A DNA stretch of 43,310 nucleotides from an uncultured Nitrospira sp. Lineage in GTDB: Bacteria; Nitrospirota; Nitrospiria; Nitrospirales; Nitrospiraceae. This document shows, piece after piece, positions 10,352 to 18,570 of the stretch (positions are counted from its first letter, which is position 1; every line of letters starts with the position of its first letter). Made by a program: the position numbers and the translations under genes. The notes beneath the pieces were generated by a model. It searched no databases. It was not told the origin of the DNA and saw only the letters and a list, made by a program, of their open reading frames with translations. The stretch lies in assembly GCA_902500785.1 (NCBI GenBank), contig CABVRW010000018.1, forward strand, positions 19,582 to 62,891, read 5' to 3'.

Positions 10352-11197
10352 ATGATTGAGAGCCAGATGAAAAAACCTCCTTTCAATGAGACTTCTACCG
10401 ATGAACGTTTTGTCGAGGCCTTGGGGCGCTGGGCCGAAACGGCGGCAAATTTGTCATGGGTAGAACAGTGGGTTGAGGGAGCAATATTTCCTTGCGAGAT
10501 GGTCTTCTTCCTTGCACGCTGCGAGCAACTCGACATAGATGTCGTAATCGAATCTGGACGTCAGGATGGCTACTCCACGATGATTCTTGGAGAATTCATT
10601 AAGGGAAGGGAGAAGCAAGTATACTCCATCGATTACGAAGCAGACGCAGAACGGGCGAGGCGTTGTCGCGAACGTCTCAAGGCCTATTCGTCCGTCATTC
10701 CCGTCAAGGGCGACGCCAATATTCTTCTAGGGCAGTTAGTGAACCAAGTGGCCCCACGAAAAGTTGCCATGCTTGTCGATGGGCCAAAGGGGTTCTGGGC
10801 CATTGCGCTGATGTTCGCTTGTTCGGGAAACACAGCGGTGAAACTCCTGGCGCTGCACAATCTTAACCGAGGGGAAGCTCCTGGAAAGTTGCTAGGTGGC
10901 CTCGCAAACAGTCCTCTCTATTATGAGGATGTTGTTAGGCAAAGCCCCGCTTCCTGGCTCCGTCTGCGAGAGCTTGAGCGATTGCATTGCGAAAGACTCG
11001 GTGCGAGACGTTCGTTGGAATATTCTAGCCTTGGGGTTATGGAAGTGGCGGACAGAAACCGCAAGAACATTGTTCGCAAAACCAGCTGGCACTTTCGACT
11101 TCACCAGCCGCCTCTCGTTCGGATGGCCTGGAAACTCGGACTCTTTTGGCCTACGAACCGGCTGTTTGACTTATCCAATAGATTGTTTAACAAATGA
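10352..11197 (+). CDS. CmcI-like / class I methyltransferase-fold protein
   Basis: A 281-residue protein with features of the cephalosporin hydroxylase (CmcI)/class I methyltransferase fold: a first strand and loop VVIESGRQDGYST where SAM-binding motif I would sit, an acidic strand end VYSIDYEADAERARR, and a MLVDGPKGFWAI strand that matches the DGPKG-like motif of this group. Relatives in polysaccharide loci are usually predicted O-methyltransferases, but the glycine-rich motif is poor (ESGRQDG), so cofactor use is uncertain. The stop overlaps the ATG of neuB by four bases, which ties its expression to sialic-acid synthesis and makes modification of that sugar a reasonable guess. ATG 10,367 is an alternative start. 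Confidence 0.6.
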   Translation: MIESQMKKPPFNETSTDERFVEALGRWAETAANLSWVEQWVEGAIFPCEMVFFLARCEQLDIDVVIESGRQDGYSTMILGEFIKGREKQVYSIDYEADAERARRCRERLKAYSSVIPVKGDANILLGQLVNQVAPRKVAMLVDGPKGFWAIALMFACSGNTAVKLLALHNLNRGEAPGKLLGGLANSPLYYEDVVRQSPASWLRLRELERLHCERLGARRSLEYSSLGVMEVADRNRKNIVRKTSWHFRLHQPPLVRMAWKLGLFWPTNRLFDLSNRLFNK

Positions 11198-12195
11198 AAG
11201 TGTGCGTGATAGCTGAAATCGGATCCGTCCATGATGGAAGCGTGGGGAATGCCTTACGATTGATCGATGTGGTGGCGGAATGTGGGGCGGACGCCGTTAA
11301 GTTTCAAACCCACATTGGCGAAGCCGAGACGCTTCCAACCGCCCCTGCTCCATCGTTTTTTTCAACTGAACCTCGCCTAGCATATTTCAAACGGACCAGC
11401 TTTAGAGTCGACCAATGGGAAATGCTTGCACGCGTCTCGGCAGAACGTGGACTGACCTTTCTCTCGTCGCCGTTTTCAGATGAAGCCGTAGATCTACTTG
11501 AAGAGGTCGGAGTTACCCAGTACAAGATTCCTTCCGGAGAAGTCACGAATTTGCCCTTGTTAGAAAAAATAGCGCGACTAAAAAAACCCATCATCCTGTC
11601 ATCTGGGATGAGTACATGGAATGAATTAGATCGAGCGGTAGAGGTAATTCGCAAGGAGCACAATCATGTGACCATTTTACAGTGCACTAGCGAATATCCG
11701 TGCGCGTACGAGCGGGTCGGACTGAACGTCATGCTTGAGATGCGAGATCGATATAAGGTGCCGGTTGGGCTGTCTGACCATACACTTACGCCATATGCTT
11801 CGTACGCTGCGGTAACATTAGGCGCGAGTGTTATCGAGAGGCACGTAACGTTCAGTCGCAGAATGTATGGTAGCGACGCAAGACATTCACTCGAACCCGG
11901 TGAGTTCGCCGAATTGGTCAGGGGAGTGCGGGCATTAGAGGTGATCCTCACGAGCCAGGTTGAGAAGAATGATCTTTCACGCCTCAGCGGAATGAAGGAA
12001 GTCTTCGAGAAAAGCGTTGTGGCCCTCGTTGATATTCCGGCAAGCGCCATCATTACGCGGGAGATGTTAGGTATCAAGAAACCCGGGACCGGCATCCCCG
12101 CGGCGAGACTTTATGAGGTCATCGGGAAACGTGCGAGGCGAACAATTTCGGCGGCCACGCCAGTGACACCTCAAGACGTGCAAGGGCTGGATTAA
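11194..12195 (+). CDS. neuB: NeuB-family sialic/nonulosonic acid synthase
   Basis: Condenses phosphoenolpyruvate with N-acetylmannosamine or a related amino sugar to give a nine-carbon acid. The 333 residues hold a TIM-barrel synthase domain with AVKFQTH, LSSPFSDE, YKIPSGEV, LSSGMST, QCTSEYP, GLSDHTLTPY and IERHVTF, then a C-terminal SAF (antifreeze-like) domain from about residue 275 with KKPGTGIPA. Two sites differ from the textbook enzyme: the N-terminal motif reads IAEIGSVHDGS where many NeuB proteins have NHNG, and the late motif reads GSDARHSLEPGEF where many have GPDHxxSLEP. It may therefore belong to a branch with a different substrate. It overlaps the upstream gene by four bases and is followed three bases later by neuC. 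Confidence 0.88.
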   Translation: MKVCVIAEIGSVHDGSVGNALRLIDVVAECGADAVKFQTHIGEAETLPTAPAPSFFSTEPRLAYFKRTSFRVDQWEMLARVSAERGLTFLSSPFSDEAVDLLEEVGVTQYKIPSGEVTNLPLLEKIARLKKPIILSSGMSTWNELDRAVEVIRKEHNHVTILQCTSEYPCAYERVGLNVMLEMRDRYKVPVGLSDHTLTPYASYAAVTLGASVIERHVTFSRRMYGSDARHSLEPGEFAELVRGVRALEVILTSQVEKNDLSRLSGMKEVFEKSVVALVDIPASAIITREMLGIKKPGTGIPAARLYEVIGKRARRTISAATPVTPQDVQGLD

Positions 12196-12198
12196 CGG

Positions 12199-13350
12199 AT
12201 GCGAAAGATTTGTGTCTTTATTGGCTCACGAGCCAACTACAGCAGTATTAAGTCTGCAATGCAGGCAATTCAAGTTCACCCAGATTTGGAATTACAGGTT
12301 GTCGTTGGTGCCTCCGCCTTGCTGGATCGGTATGGGTCAGTTGTGGAACTCATCGAAAAAGATGGGTTCCAGCCCTTGGCGCGTGTCCACATGCTGATAG
12401 AAGGTGAAACGCCCACAACGATGGCCAAGTCGACTGGGTTGGGCCTACTCGAACTGCCGACGGTATTCGAGAAGATTTGTCCCGATATTGTATTAACGGT
12501 CGGGGACCGATTCGAAACGATGGCCACCACCCTCGCTGCCGCGTACATGAACCTTCCGCTGGCACACACCATGGGAGGAGAAGTCAGTGGGACGATAGAT
12601 GAGAGTATCCGCCACGCCGTGACGAAGTTCGCGCACATTCATTTCCCGGCTTGCTCAGAGGCACGGGACCGCATTGTGAAAATGGGGGAGCGACCTGATA
12701 TGGTTCATCTCGTCGGCTGTCCGAGGATTGATTTGGTCATGGAGGTGATCACGAAAGACCGAAGCGGGATTGGGCCAGACCTGTTTGCTGAAGGGGTGGG
12801 CGAGGCATTTGATATGGCTAAACCGTTTGTCATGGTTTCTCAACATCCAGTGACCACAGAATTTGGTGAAGGGGAACGTCAGATTACTGAAACACTACAT
12901 GCGGTCAAAAAGGTTGGCATCCCAACGATTGTCTTTTGGCCCAATGCGGACGCGGGGTCGGAAGACATTTCTCGTGGAATTAGAAAGTTTCGAGAACGGC
13001 ATGAGGATTCCGGCATGCACTTTTTCAAGAATCTTTCCGCGGAAACATATATCAGGCTGATGGCACGCACAGCTTGCCTCGTGGGGAACTCCAGTAGTGC
13101 AATACGCGAAGGCGCCTTTATTGGGACGCCGGCAGTGAACATCGGGTCCAGGCAGGAGATGCGCCAGCGCGGCCACAATGTCGTTGATGTGGGTAACGAT
13201 GCAGCTCAAATTGCGGATGCCATTCGATCGAGAATGGCGCACGGCGCCTACCCGCCGGAGAAGATCTATGGAGATGGACGTGCGGGAAAAAAAATCGCAG
13301 ATATTCTTTCCCAGTGTCAGGTCCGAATTCAGAAACGGATTACCTACTGA
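12199..13350 (+). CDS. neuC: Hydrolysing UDP-N-acetylglucosamine 2-epimerase
   Basis: Converts UDP-GlcNAc (or a diacetylated bacillosamine derivative in legionaminate makers) to free ManNAc-type sugar plus UDP. The 383 residues show the epimerase signature GSRANYSSIKSAMQAI at the N-terminus, VLTVGDRFETMATTLAAAY, the diagnostic GGEVSGTIDESIRHAVTK followed by FAHIHF, and the nucleotide-binding end VGNSSSAIREGAFIGTP. The GGEVSGTIDESIRH block is typical of the hydrolysing NeuC type rather than the non-hydrolysing WecB type. The window lacks the dehydratase, aminotransferase and acetyltransferase of the legionaminate and pseudaminate routes, which favours plain UDP-GlcNAc as substrate. An A8 run sits near the 3' end (13,287-13,294). 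Confidence 0.9.
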   Translation: MRKICVFIGSRANYSSIKSAMQAIQVHPDLELQVVVGASALLDRYGSVVELIEKDGFQPLARVHMLIEGETPTTMAKSTGLGLLELPTVFEKICPDIVLTVGDRFETMATTLAAAYMNLPLAHTMGGEVSGTIDESIRHAVTKFAHIHFPACSEARDRIVKMGERPDMVHLVGCPRIDLVMEVITKDRSGIGPDLFAEGVGEAFDMAKPFVMVSQHPVTTEFGEGERQITETLHAVKKVGIPTIVFWPNADAGSEDISRGIRKFRERHEDSGMHFFKNLSAETYIRLMARTACLVGNSSSAIREGAFIGTPAVNIGSRQEMRQRGHNVVDVGNDAAQIADAIRSRMAHGAYPPEKIYGDGRAGKKIADILSQCQVRIQKRITY

Positions 13351-13353
13351 ACC

Positions 13354-14058
13354 GTGAAGGTCTTTGGTATCATTCCGGCTCGAGGTGGGTCTAAAGCAAT
13401 TCCCAACAAGAATCTTGTTCCGCTCCTGAATAAGCCACTTCTCAGCTACACTTGTGAAGCTGCGCATCAGAGTTGTCGCCTGAGTCGCATCATTCTTTCC
13501 ACCGATAATGAAGAAATTGCGGAGGTGGGGCGATCCTGTGGAATTGACGTTCCATTTTTACGTCCTCCAGAGTTGGCGCAAGATGAGACGCCTATGCTTG
13601 ATGTTCTGCGCCATGCTCTCGCTTGGGCACGTGAGGAAGGGGACGAGCCCTGTGCCGTGGTCCTCTTGCAACCCACCTCACCCCTCCGTCGTGCCGAACA
13701 CATCGACGGCGCGATAGATCTATTCCTGTCCTCACAGGCTGACACCGTGGTCTCAGTGGTTCAAGTTCCGCATCAATACGGTCCTGCGTCACTGTTGCAG
13801 ATCGATTCCAATGGCCAGCTCCACCCGTATATGGATCAGCCGATAGTTCTTCGCAGACAGGAGAAGCCTAAGTATTACGCGCGTAATGGGCCAGCTGTAT
13901 TGGTAATAAAACCTCAAGTCTTAGAGGCAGGACAACTTTACGGAAATATCGTTCGGCCGTTTGAGATGGAGTGTGCCGACTCGGTGGATATTGATGTGAA
14001 AGACGATGTTGCCCTGGCGGAGTTTTGGCTACTTCGCAGGCGTGGTCATCATAGTTGA
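13354..14058 (+). CDS. neuA: CMP-sialic acid synthetase (acylneuraminate cytidylyltransferase)
   Basis: Activates the nonulosonic acid with CTP to give the CMP-sugar donor. The 234-residue length fits a single-domain enzyme. Visible motifs are IIPARGGSKAIPNKNL (nucleotide-binding loop; many homologues have RKN where this has NKN), ILSTDNEEIAEVGRSCG, VLLQPTSPLRR, YYARNGPAVLVIKP and the metal-site region VDIDVKDDVALAEF. The start is GTG 13,354, three bases after the neuC stop. Together the three neu genes form the minimal route from UDP-GlcNAc to a CMP-sialic acid. The following gene, also three bases away, is the best candidate for the transferase that uses the product. Confidence 0.9.
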   Translation: MKVFGIIPARGGSKAIPNKNLVPLLNKPLLSYTCEAAHQSCRLSRIILSTDNEEIAEVGRSCGIDVPFLRPPELAQDETPMLDVLRHALAWAREEGDEPCAVVLLQPTSPLRRAEHIDGAIDLFLSSQADTVVSVVQVPHQYGPASLLQIDSNGQLHPYMDQPIVLRRQEKPKYYARNGPAVLVIKPQVLEAGQLYGNIVRPFEMECADSVDIDVKDDVALAEFWLLRRRGHHS

Positions 14059-14061
14059 TGT

Positions 14062-15786
14062 ATGAAATGGACAGCGTTCAAAAATGTGGTGCGTCGAAGC
14101 AGACTGTTTCTGCTTCTCGATTGCTTGGGCCTCGCTGAGTCTGCCTATGCACTGTGTCAGGTAGGCAGCCGAATACAACGCGAAAGAAATGCCCTCATCA
14201 GGCAAGATTTTAAAAGGTTCCGCCTTGAGTTGGCGCGAATGGTCGCAGGTGAGGAAGAGGATCATCCGCGAAAGAGGGCATGGATCATTTCGAGCTTATC
14301 GACGGTTTGCGGGTGGAAGCTGGATGGCGTACTTTCCCTGGGATTACGCCTGCACGGGTATGCTCCGATGGGCATACAGGTGAACTTCGATCCCTGGGGA
14401 AGACGATACTACGAGTTGTTTGGTATCAAGCATGCGCAGAACTTTCGTGCTACGGTCTCACGAGTTGGTGCTGTCGCGCCAGCTCGCGAGATCATTCAGT
14501 TCCAGAACAGTCGGCCGACGATTAAAGACCTGTTACAGGTTCAGTATCGTCAGGTGGACATCGGTCGAATTGCACTTTCGAATGTCTTGAACCGACACAA
14601 GTTTGTAAGTTTCGATCTGGACCGTCCCGATATGCTGGCGGAGGTCTGTAATGAATTGATCCAGTCCCAACGGAACGTTTTAGCGGCTGAGTCATTGATC
14701 GAACAACAACGACCTGACCTCGCACTTTTATTAGAGAAAGGCCTCTCTCCGATGGCAGAGCTGTTTGGTGTCTGCGTCGCGAACGGCATTCAGGTCGTGC
14801 AGTACGTGGGATCCCAAAGCATGGACCAATACGTCCTCAAACGATATAACCTCAAGAATCGACATCAGCATCCGTTCTCCCTGGATCCAGCTACCTGGGA
14901 GCAGGTTAAAGGGATGCCGTGGACGACAAAACAAGAAGTCTTACTTCTGAAGGACTTTTCGGATAGCTATCAGAAGGGTTTATGGTTTAATCGTAAGTTT
15001 TTGCACCAGGGAAAGCAAATTAAGACCGCCGATGTCGTCCGCAAGCAGTTGGGGGTGGATCCAGAAAAAAAAACTGCGATCATTTTTTCGCATGTCCTTT
15101 GGGATGCGACATTTTTTTATGGTGAAGGACTGTTTGACGACTACGAGACGTGGCTCCTTAAATCGGTACAAGCGGCTTGCGAAAATCCCAACGTGAATTG
15201 GATTGTGAAGCTCCACCCAGATCTGGTCTGGAAGCTTAAGTACGAAGGTTATATAGGGGAACTTCGAGATGTGATCGCCATGAAGAGCGCGATTGGCAGA
15301 TTTCCCGACCATGTGAAGCTGGTTCTACCAGAGACGGATATTAGTACATACTCATTTTTTGAAGTGGCAGATTACTGTCTCACTGTGCGCGGGACGATTG
15401 GAATTGAAATGGCTTGCCACGGGGTTCCCGTATTGACCGCCGGGACGGGACGCTATTCAAATCTCGGTTTCACCATCGATTCGAAAACGAAGGAAGAATA
15501 TCTCGATCGGCTGAAGAACATTCATATCCTACCGCCTATGTCCTCCCATCAAGTGGAACTTGCGCGCCGGTTTGCTTACGCTCTTTTCAAACTTCGACCA
15601 TGGCCTATGACCAGTTTCGAAATGATCAAAATGCCGATTGAGCAGATCGGACACCCACTAGACCATAATCTTGCTCCTATAATTAAAAGCAACGAAGACC
15701 TCGTGGGGGCTCCCGACTTGCAGGCCTTTGGACATTGGATTACGACTGATCAGGTAGATTATATCCGGTCTGTCATCGACAACTAA
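14062..15786 (+). CDS. Capsule-type GT-B glycosyltransferase candidate, possible nonulosonate transferase
   Basis: A 574-residue protein that I do not recognise as a named enzyme. Its C-terminal third has a strand ending WIVKLHPDLVWK (His385-Pro386), then SFFEVADYCLTVRGTIGIE (Gly444 to Glu449) and GVPVLTAGTGRYSNLGF. The HP dipeptide followed by an S/G-T-x-G-x-E block and GxPV...GxxxY is the pattern of KpsC/KpsS-type capsule transferases and CDP-glycerol-type transferases, which have a GT-B fold and often use CMP- or CDP-donors. The N-terminal 150 residues show no domain I can name. It sits three bases after neuA, which makes transfer of the CMP-activated sugar the simplest hypothesis. An A9 run lies at 15,065-15,073. 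Confidence 0.65.
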   Translation: MKWTAFKNVVRRSRLFLLLDCLGLAESAYALCQVGSRIQRERNALIRQDFKRFRLELARMVAGEEEDHPRKRAWIISSLSTVCGWKLDGVLSLGLRLHGYAPMGIQVNFDPWGRRYYELFGIKHAQNFRATVSRVGAVAPAREIIQFQNSRPTIKDLLQVQYRQVDIGRIALSNVLNRHKFVSFDLDRPDMLAEVCNELIQSQRNVLAAESLIEQQRPDLALLLEKGLSPMAELFGVCVANGIQVVQYVGSQSMDQYVLKRYNLKNRHQHPFSLDPATWEQVKGMPWTTKQEVLLLKDFSDSYQKGLWFNRKFLHQGKQIKTADVVRKQLGVDPEKKTAIIFSHVLWDATFFYGEGLFDDYETWLLKSVQAACENPNVNWIVKLHPDLVWKLKYEGYIGELRDVIAMKSAIGRFPDHVKLVLPETDISTYSFFEVADYCLTVRGTIGIEMACHGVPVLTAGTGRYSNLGFTIDSKTKEEYLDRLKNIHILPPMSSHQVELARRFAYALFKLRPWPMTSFEMIKMPIEQIGHPLDHNLAPIIKSNEDLVGAPDLQAFGHWITTDQVDYIRSVIDN

Positions 15787-15822
15787 TACTGTCATTCAGG
15801 ATAAAAGGTTTCGGATTTTTCT

Positions 15823-17793
15823 ATGTGTGGAATTGTTGGACTTGTCGGTGACGGAGCGACGACGCGAATCGCGGATATGAACAGAAGGATCCTTCATCGA
15901 GGTCCTGATGACGAAGGCTTTTATCGAGATGAAGTAAATAAAGTTGCATTAGCGATGCGGCGGCTGAGCATTCTCGACGTGGCAAATGGGCATCAACCAA
16001 TGTCGAATCGCGATGGTTCCACGTGGGTTGTCCACAATGGGGAAATATTTAACTCGCCTGAGCTGCGCCGAAAACTAGAAGCCAGCGGACATGTCTTTTC
16101 AACAGCCAACTCCGATACGGAAGTTCTCCTTCATCTGTACGACCTGAAGCAGGAAGACATGCTGGCAGATCTCAACGGGATGTTTGCCTTTGTGATTTAC
16201 GACCGTGTGCGCGGTCGACTGTTCGGTGCCCGTGATCGAATCGGAATCAAGCCTCTCTATTACATTGACCAGCCTGGGAGGTTTGCATTCGCATCTGAGC
16301 TAAAAAGTCTCCTGGTGCTTCCGGAGGTTGAACGGAAGATCGATCAGGATGCCTTATTTCATTATATGAGCCTTCGTTTTGTGCCTGGTGAGCAATCGAT
16401 CTTGCAAGGGATCCGGCGTTTGCAGCCAGGGCATTGGTTTCGGTACGACCTCCGTCGCAAACACGTCGATATTCACTCATACTGGAAGCAGACCTTTCAC
16501 CCGCAACAGGAGCGGTCGGAGGCGGAATGGGCTGAGTTGATTCGATATGAATTAAGAGAGGCCGTCCGACGTTGGGTGCTCAGCGATGTGCCGGTTGGAT
16601 GTTCACTCTCCGGGGGGGTGGATTCCTCCGCACTTATTGGTCTGTTGGCCGAACTTGGCGCTGTTCCGCTGCGGACTTATTCACTAGGATTCACGGGTTC
16701 GGGAGAGGAATCTTGGAATGAATTGCCGTTGGCCCGCAAGGTGGCAGAGCGCTGGGAGACTGAACATCACGAATTGGTCTTGGAGCCCGAAGAACTTTTG
16801 CGCGATCTTGTGAAGATGGTCTGGCATCTGGACGAACCTTATGGCGGCGGGCTTCCCTCGTGGTATGTGTTTCAATTCATGAGTCAACATGTGAAAGTCG
16901 GGCTCACAGGAACTGGTGGAGATGAGCTTTTTGGCGATTATGGACGTTACAGAAGGCTGGAAGAGCGTCGAGGAGGCCCGATTTCATCGAGGATACACCC
17001 GTCCTCTATTCGGCTTTTCCGACATTTTGATTCTCTTTGGCGATTGTCGTCACCATTGCTTTCTTACATCCCGGACCAATTGCTAGGTTTCCGCGAGAAG
17101 CATGAATGGCGGCACAGGCCGATGCTCAGCGAAGATCCTTTCCGATGGTTGTACTTCAACGCCTATTATTATTTTCCGGACGACTTAAAACGGCTCACGG
17201 TGTTCGAGGATAAGACGTCGATGCAGAAGGTGCCTGATACATCGACTGTCCTCGAAAGGTACTATCAAGCTTGCGGAACCGCGGATGCTCGGGATGCTTC
17301 GTCATTTGTAGCCTTTTCCACTCAATTGCCGGATGAGTTTCTTCTCATGACGGATCGTCTATCAATGGCCCATGCCCTCGAAGCTAGGGTTCCTTTTCTC
17401 GATCACGTTTTTGTGGACTTCATGTGTCGTATTCCTTCTAAGATCCGAACGAAGCCGGGAGATCCTAAGTATCTATTAAAGCGAGCCGTGGGTGATCTCA
17501 TTCCTAATGAGGTTCTGCGCGCACAGAAGCGAGGCTTTGTGATTCCCATTGCGCTATGGTTGCGAGGGCAATTGCGTCCCTTGGCTGAAAGGCTGCTTGC
17601 GCCGGAGCGTCTCAGAGCACAAGGGATTTTTCGTCCCAGCTTTTACGAAGCGTACGTCAGGCCTCATTGCGAAGGGCGTGCAGACTTTCATGCACAGGTT
17701 TGGACCGCCTTGATGTTCCAGATTTGGCACGTGGTTTTTATCGAGGAACAGGAGGAGGGCGTTCCTAACTTTTCATGGCGAGATCTCTGTTAA
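15823..17793 (+). CDS. asnB: Asparagine-synthase-like glutamine amidotransferase (second copy)
   Basis: A 656-residue AsnB-family protein, divergent from the one at 2,096 but with the same layout. The glutaminase domain has Cys2 (MCGIVGL), MRRLSILDVANG, the family NGE motif in VVHNGEIFN, and SDTEV. The synthetase domain has SGGVDSS at residues 263-269, GTGGDELFGDYGRY and HALEARVPFLDH. The start is ATG 15,823, with AGGATAAAAGG upstream. It follows the sialic-acid block and lies in the lower-GC region, so it may have arrived with those genes. Amidation of a carboxylated sugar such as a nonulosonic or uronic acid is a reasonable role, but ordinary asparagine synthesis is not excluded. A G7 run overlaps the pyrophosphate loop codons at 16,612-16,618. 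Confidence 0.9.
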   Translation: MCGIVGLVGDGATTRIADMNRRILHRGPDDEGFYRDEVNKVALAMRRLSILDVANGHQPMSNRDGSTWVVHNGEIFNSPELRRKLEASGHVFSTANSDTEVLLHLYDLKQEDMLADLNGMFAFVIYDRVRGRLFGARDRIGIKPLYYIDQPGRFAFASELKSLLVLPEVERKIDQDALFHYMSLRFVPGEQSILQGIRRLQPGHWFRYDLRRKHVDIHSYWKQTFHPQQERSEAEWAELIRYELREAVRRWVLSDVPVGCSLSGGVDSSALIGLLAELGAVPLRTYSLGFTGSGEESWNELPLARKVAERWETEHHELVLEPEELLRDLVKMVWHLDEPYGGGLPSWYVFQFMSQHVKVGLTGTGGDELFGDYGRYRRLEERRGGPISSRIHPSSIRLFRHFDSLWRLSSPLLSYIPDQLLGFREKHEWRHRPMLSEDPFRWLYFNAYYYFPDDLKRLTVFEDKTSMQKVPDTSTVLERYYQACGTADARDASSFVAFSTQLPDEFLLMTDRLSMAHALEARVPFLDHVFVDFMCRIPSKIRTKPGDPKYLLKRAVGDLIPNEVLRAQKRGFVIPIALWLRGQLRPLAERLLAPERLRAQGIFRPSFYEAYVRPHCEGRADFHAQVWTALMFQIWHVVFIEEQEEGVPNFSWRDLC

Positions 17794-17823
17794 CCAGGAA
17801 ACAAGTGAGAAGGCACGCAGGTT

Positions 17824-18570
17824 ATGAGCAAGTTCGAAGTTCATCCGGTCCAGTGGACGCCGGATAAAATTAGTCGATTTTGGGCGTACCTGACCAGTAC
17901 TCCCACCGCTGAAGGATCCTATTTCAGTGGACTCTTTGGAGGGCGCATACTCGCCTTGACTGCGCCCTACATTCCTCGGCATGCCAAAAGGATTGTGGAC
18001 TATGGGTGTGGTCCTGGTTTCTTAGTCGAACAGTTACTCCGCTCCGGCCTGCCCGCTGAAGGACTTGAATTTTCCGACGTTTCTGCGCAAAGCGCCAGGA
18101 GTCGATGCCGAACATATCCAGCATTCGGAGGGGTGACCCATATTAAGGACCTGCCGTCTCCCATTCAGACTGGGACCGTCGAGGTGCTTTTCTTGGTAGA
18201 AGTAATAGAGCATCTGGTTCCTGCGCAAAGAGATGCGACCCTCAAGGAAATTCAACGTCTATTGTCGATTGGCGGTGTTCTTATCGTCACGACGCCACAC
18301 CGTGAAGACTTAGGCAGAGTGAGCACTATTTGCCCAGATTGTGGTTGTGTTTTTCACCCGTGGCAGCACGTGGAATCCTTCGATGCGAGGAGATTGGCAG
18401 ATCTTTTATCACAGTATGGCTTCGATCAGGTGGCCTGCAAGGCGACGAACCTCGAGGCGAGGTGGTATGGTCGAATTTTGCGAGCAGTGCGTCGGCTCTT
18501 TTTCGGCGATCGTGCACTACAGAACGAACCGCATTTGATTTACGTTGGTCGTCGGACCGAACGGCAGTGA
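17824..18570 (+). CDS. Class I SAM-dependent methyltransferase
   Basis: A 248-residue cytoplasmic enzyme with SAM motif I IVDYGCGPGFLVEQLL, acidic strand-2 region GLEFSDVS, a VLFLVEVIEHL motif (the EVIEHL type of the UbiE/Methyltransf_11/23 group) and GGVLIVTTPH. A short Cys cluster, ICPDCGCVFHPWQHVESF (about residue 160), follows; the last part resembles the FHxxQHxxxF segment of glycan methyltransferases, and the CPDCGC might bind a metal. It probably methylates a sugar or sugar nucleotide of the repeat unit. It starts 30 bases after the second asnB, with CAGG just before the ATG, and is the last gene of the lower-GC block. Confidence 0.85.
   Translation: MSKFEVHPVQWTPDKISRFWAYLTSTPTAEGSYFSGLFGGRILALTAPYIPRHAKRIVDYGCGPGFLVEQLLRSGLPAEGLEFSDVSAQSARSRCRTYPAFGGVTHIKDLPSPIQTGTVEVLFLVEVIEHLVPAQRDATLKEIQRLLSIGGVLIVTTPHREDLGRVSTICPDCGCVFHPWQHVESFDARRLADLLSQYGFDQVACKATNLEARWYGRILRAVRRLFFGDRALQNEPHLIYVGRRTERQ

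Noticed and set aside
10352-15786. Legionaminic or pseudaminic acid pathway
   Set aside because: The dehydratase, aminotransferase and N-acetyltransferase these routes need are not found in the window; a plain NeuC-NeuB-NeuA route is simpler, although genes outside the window could change this.
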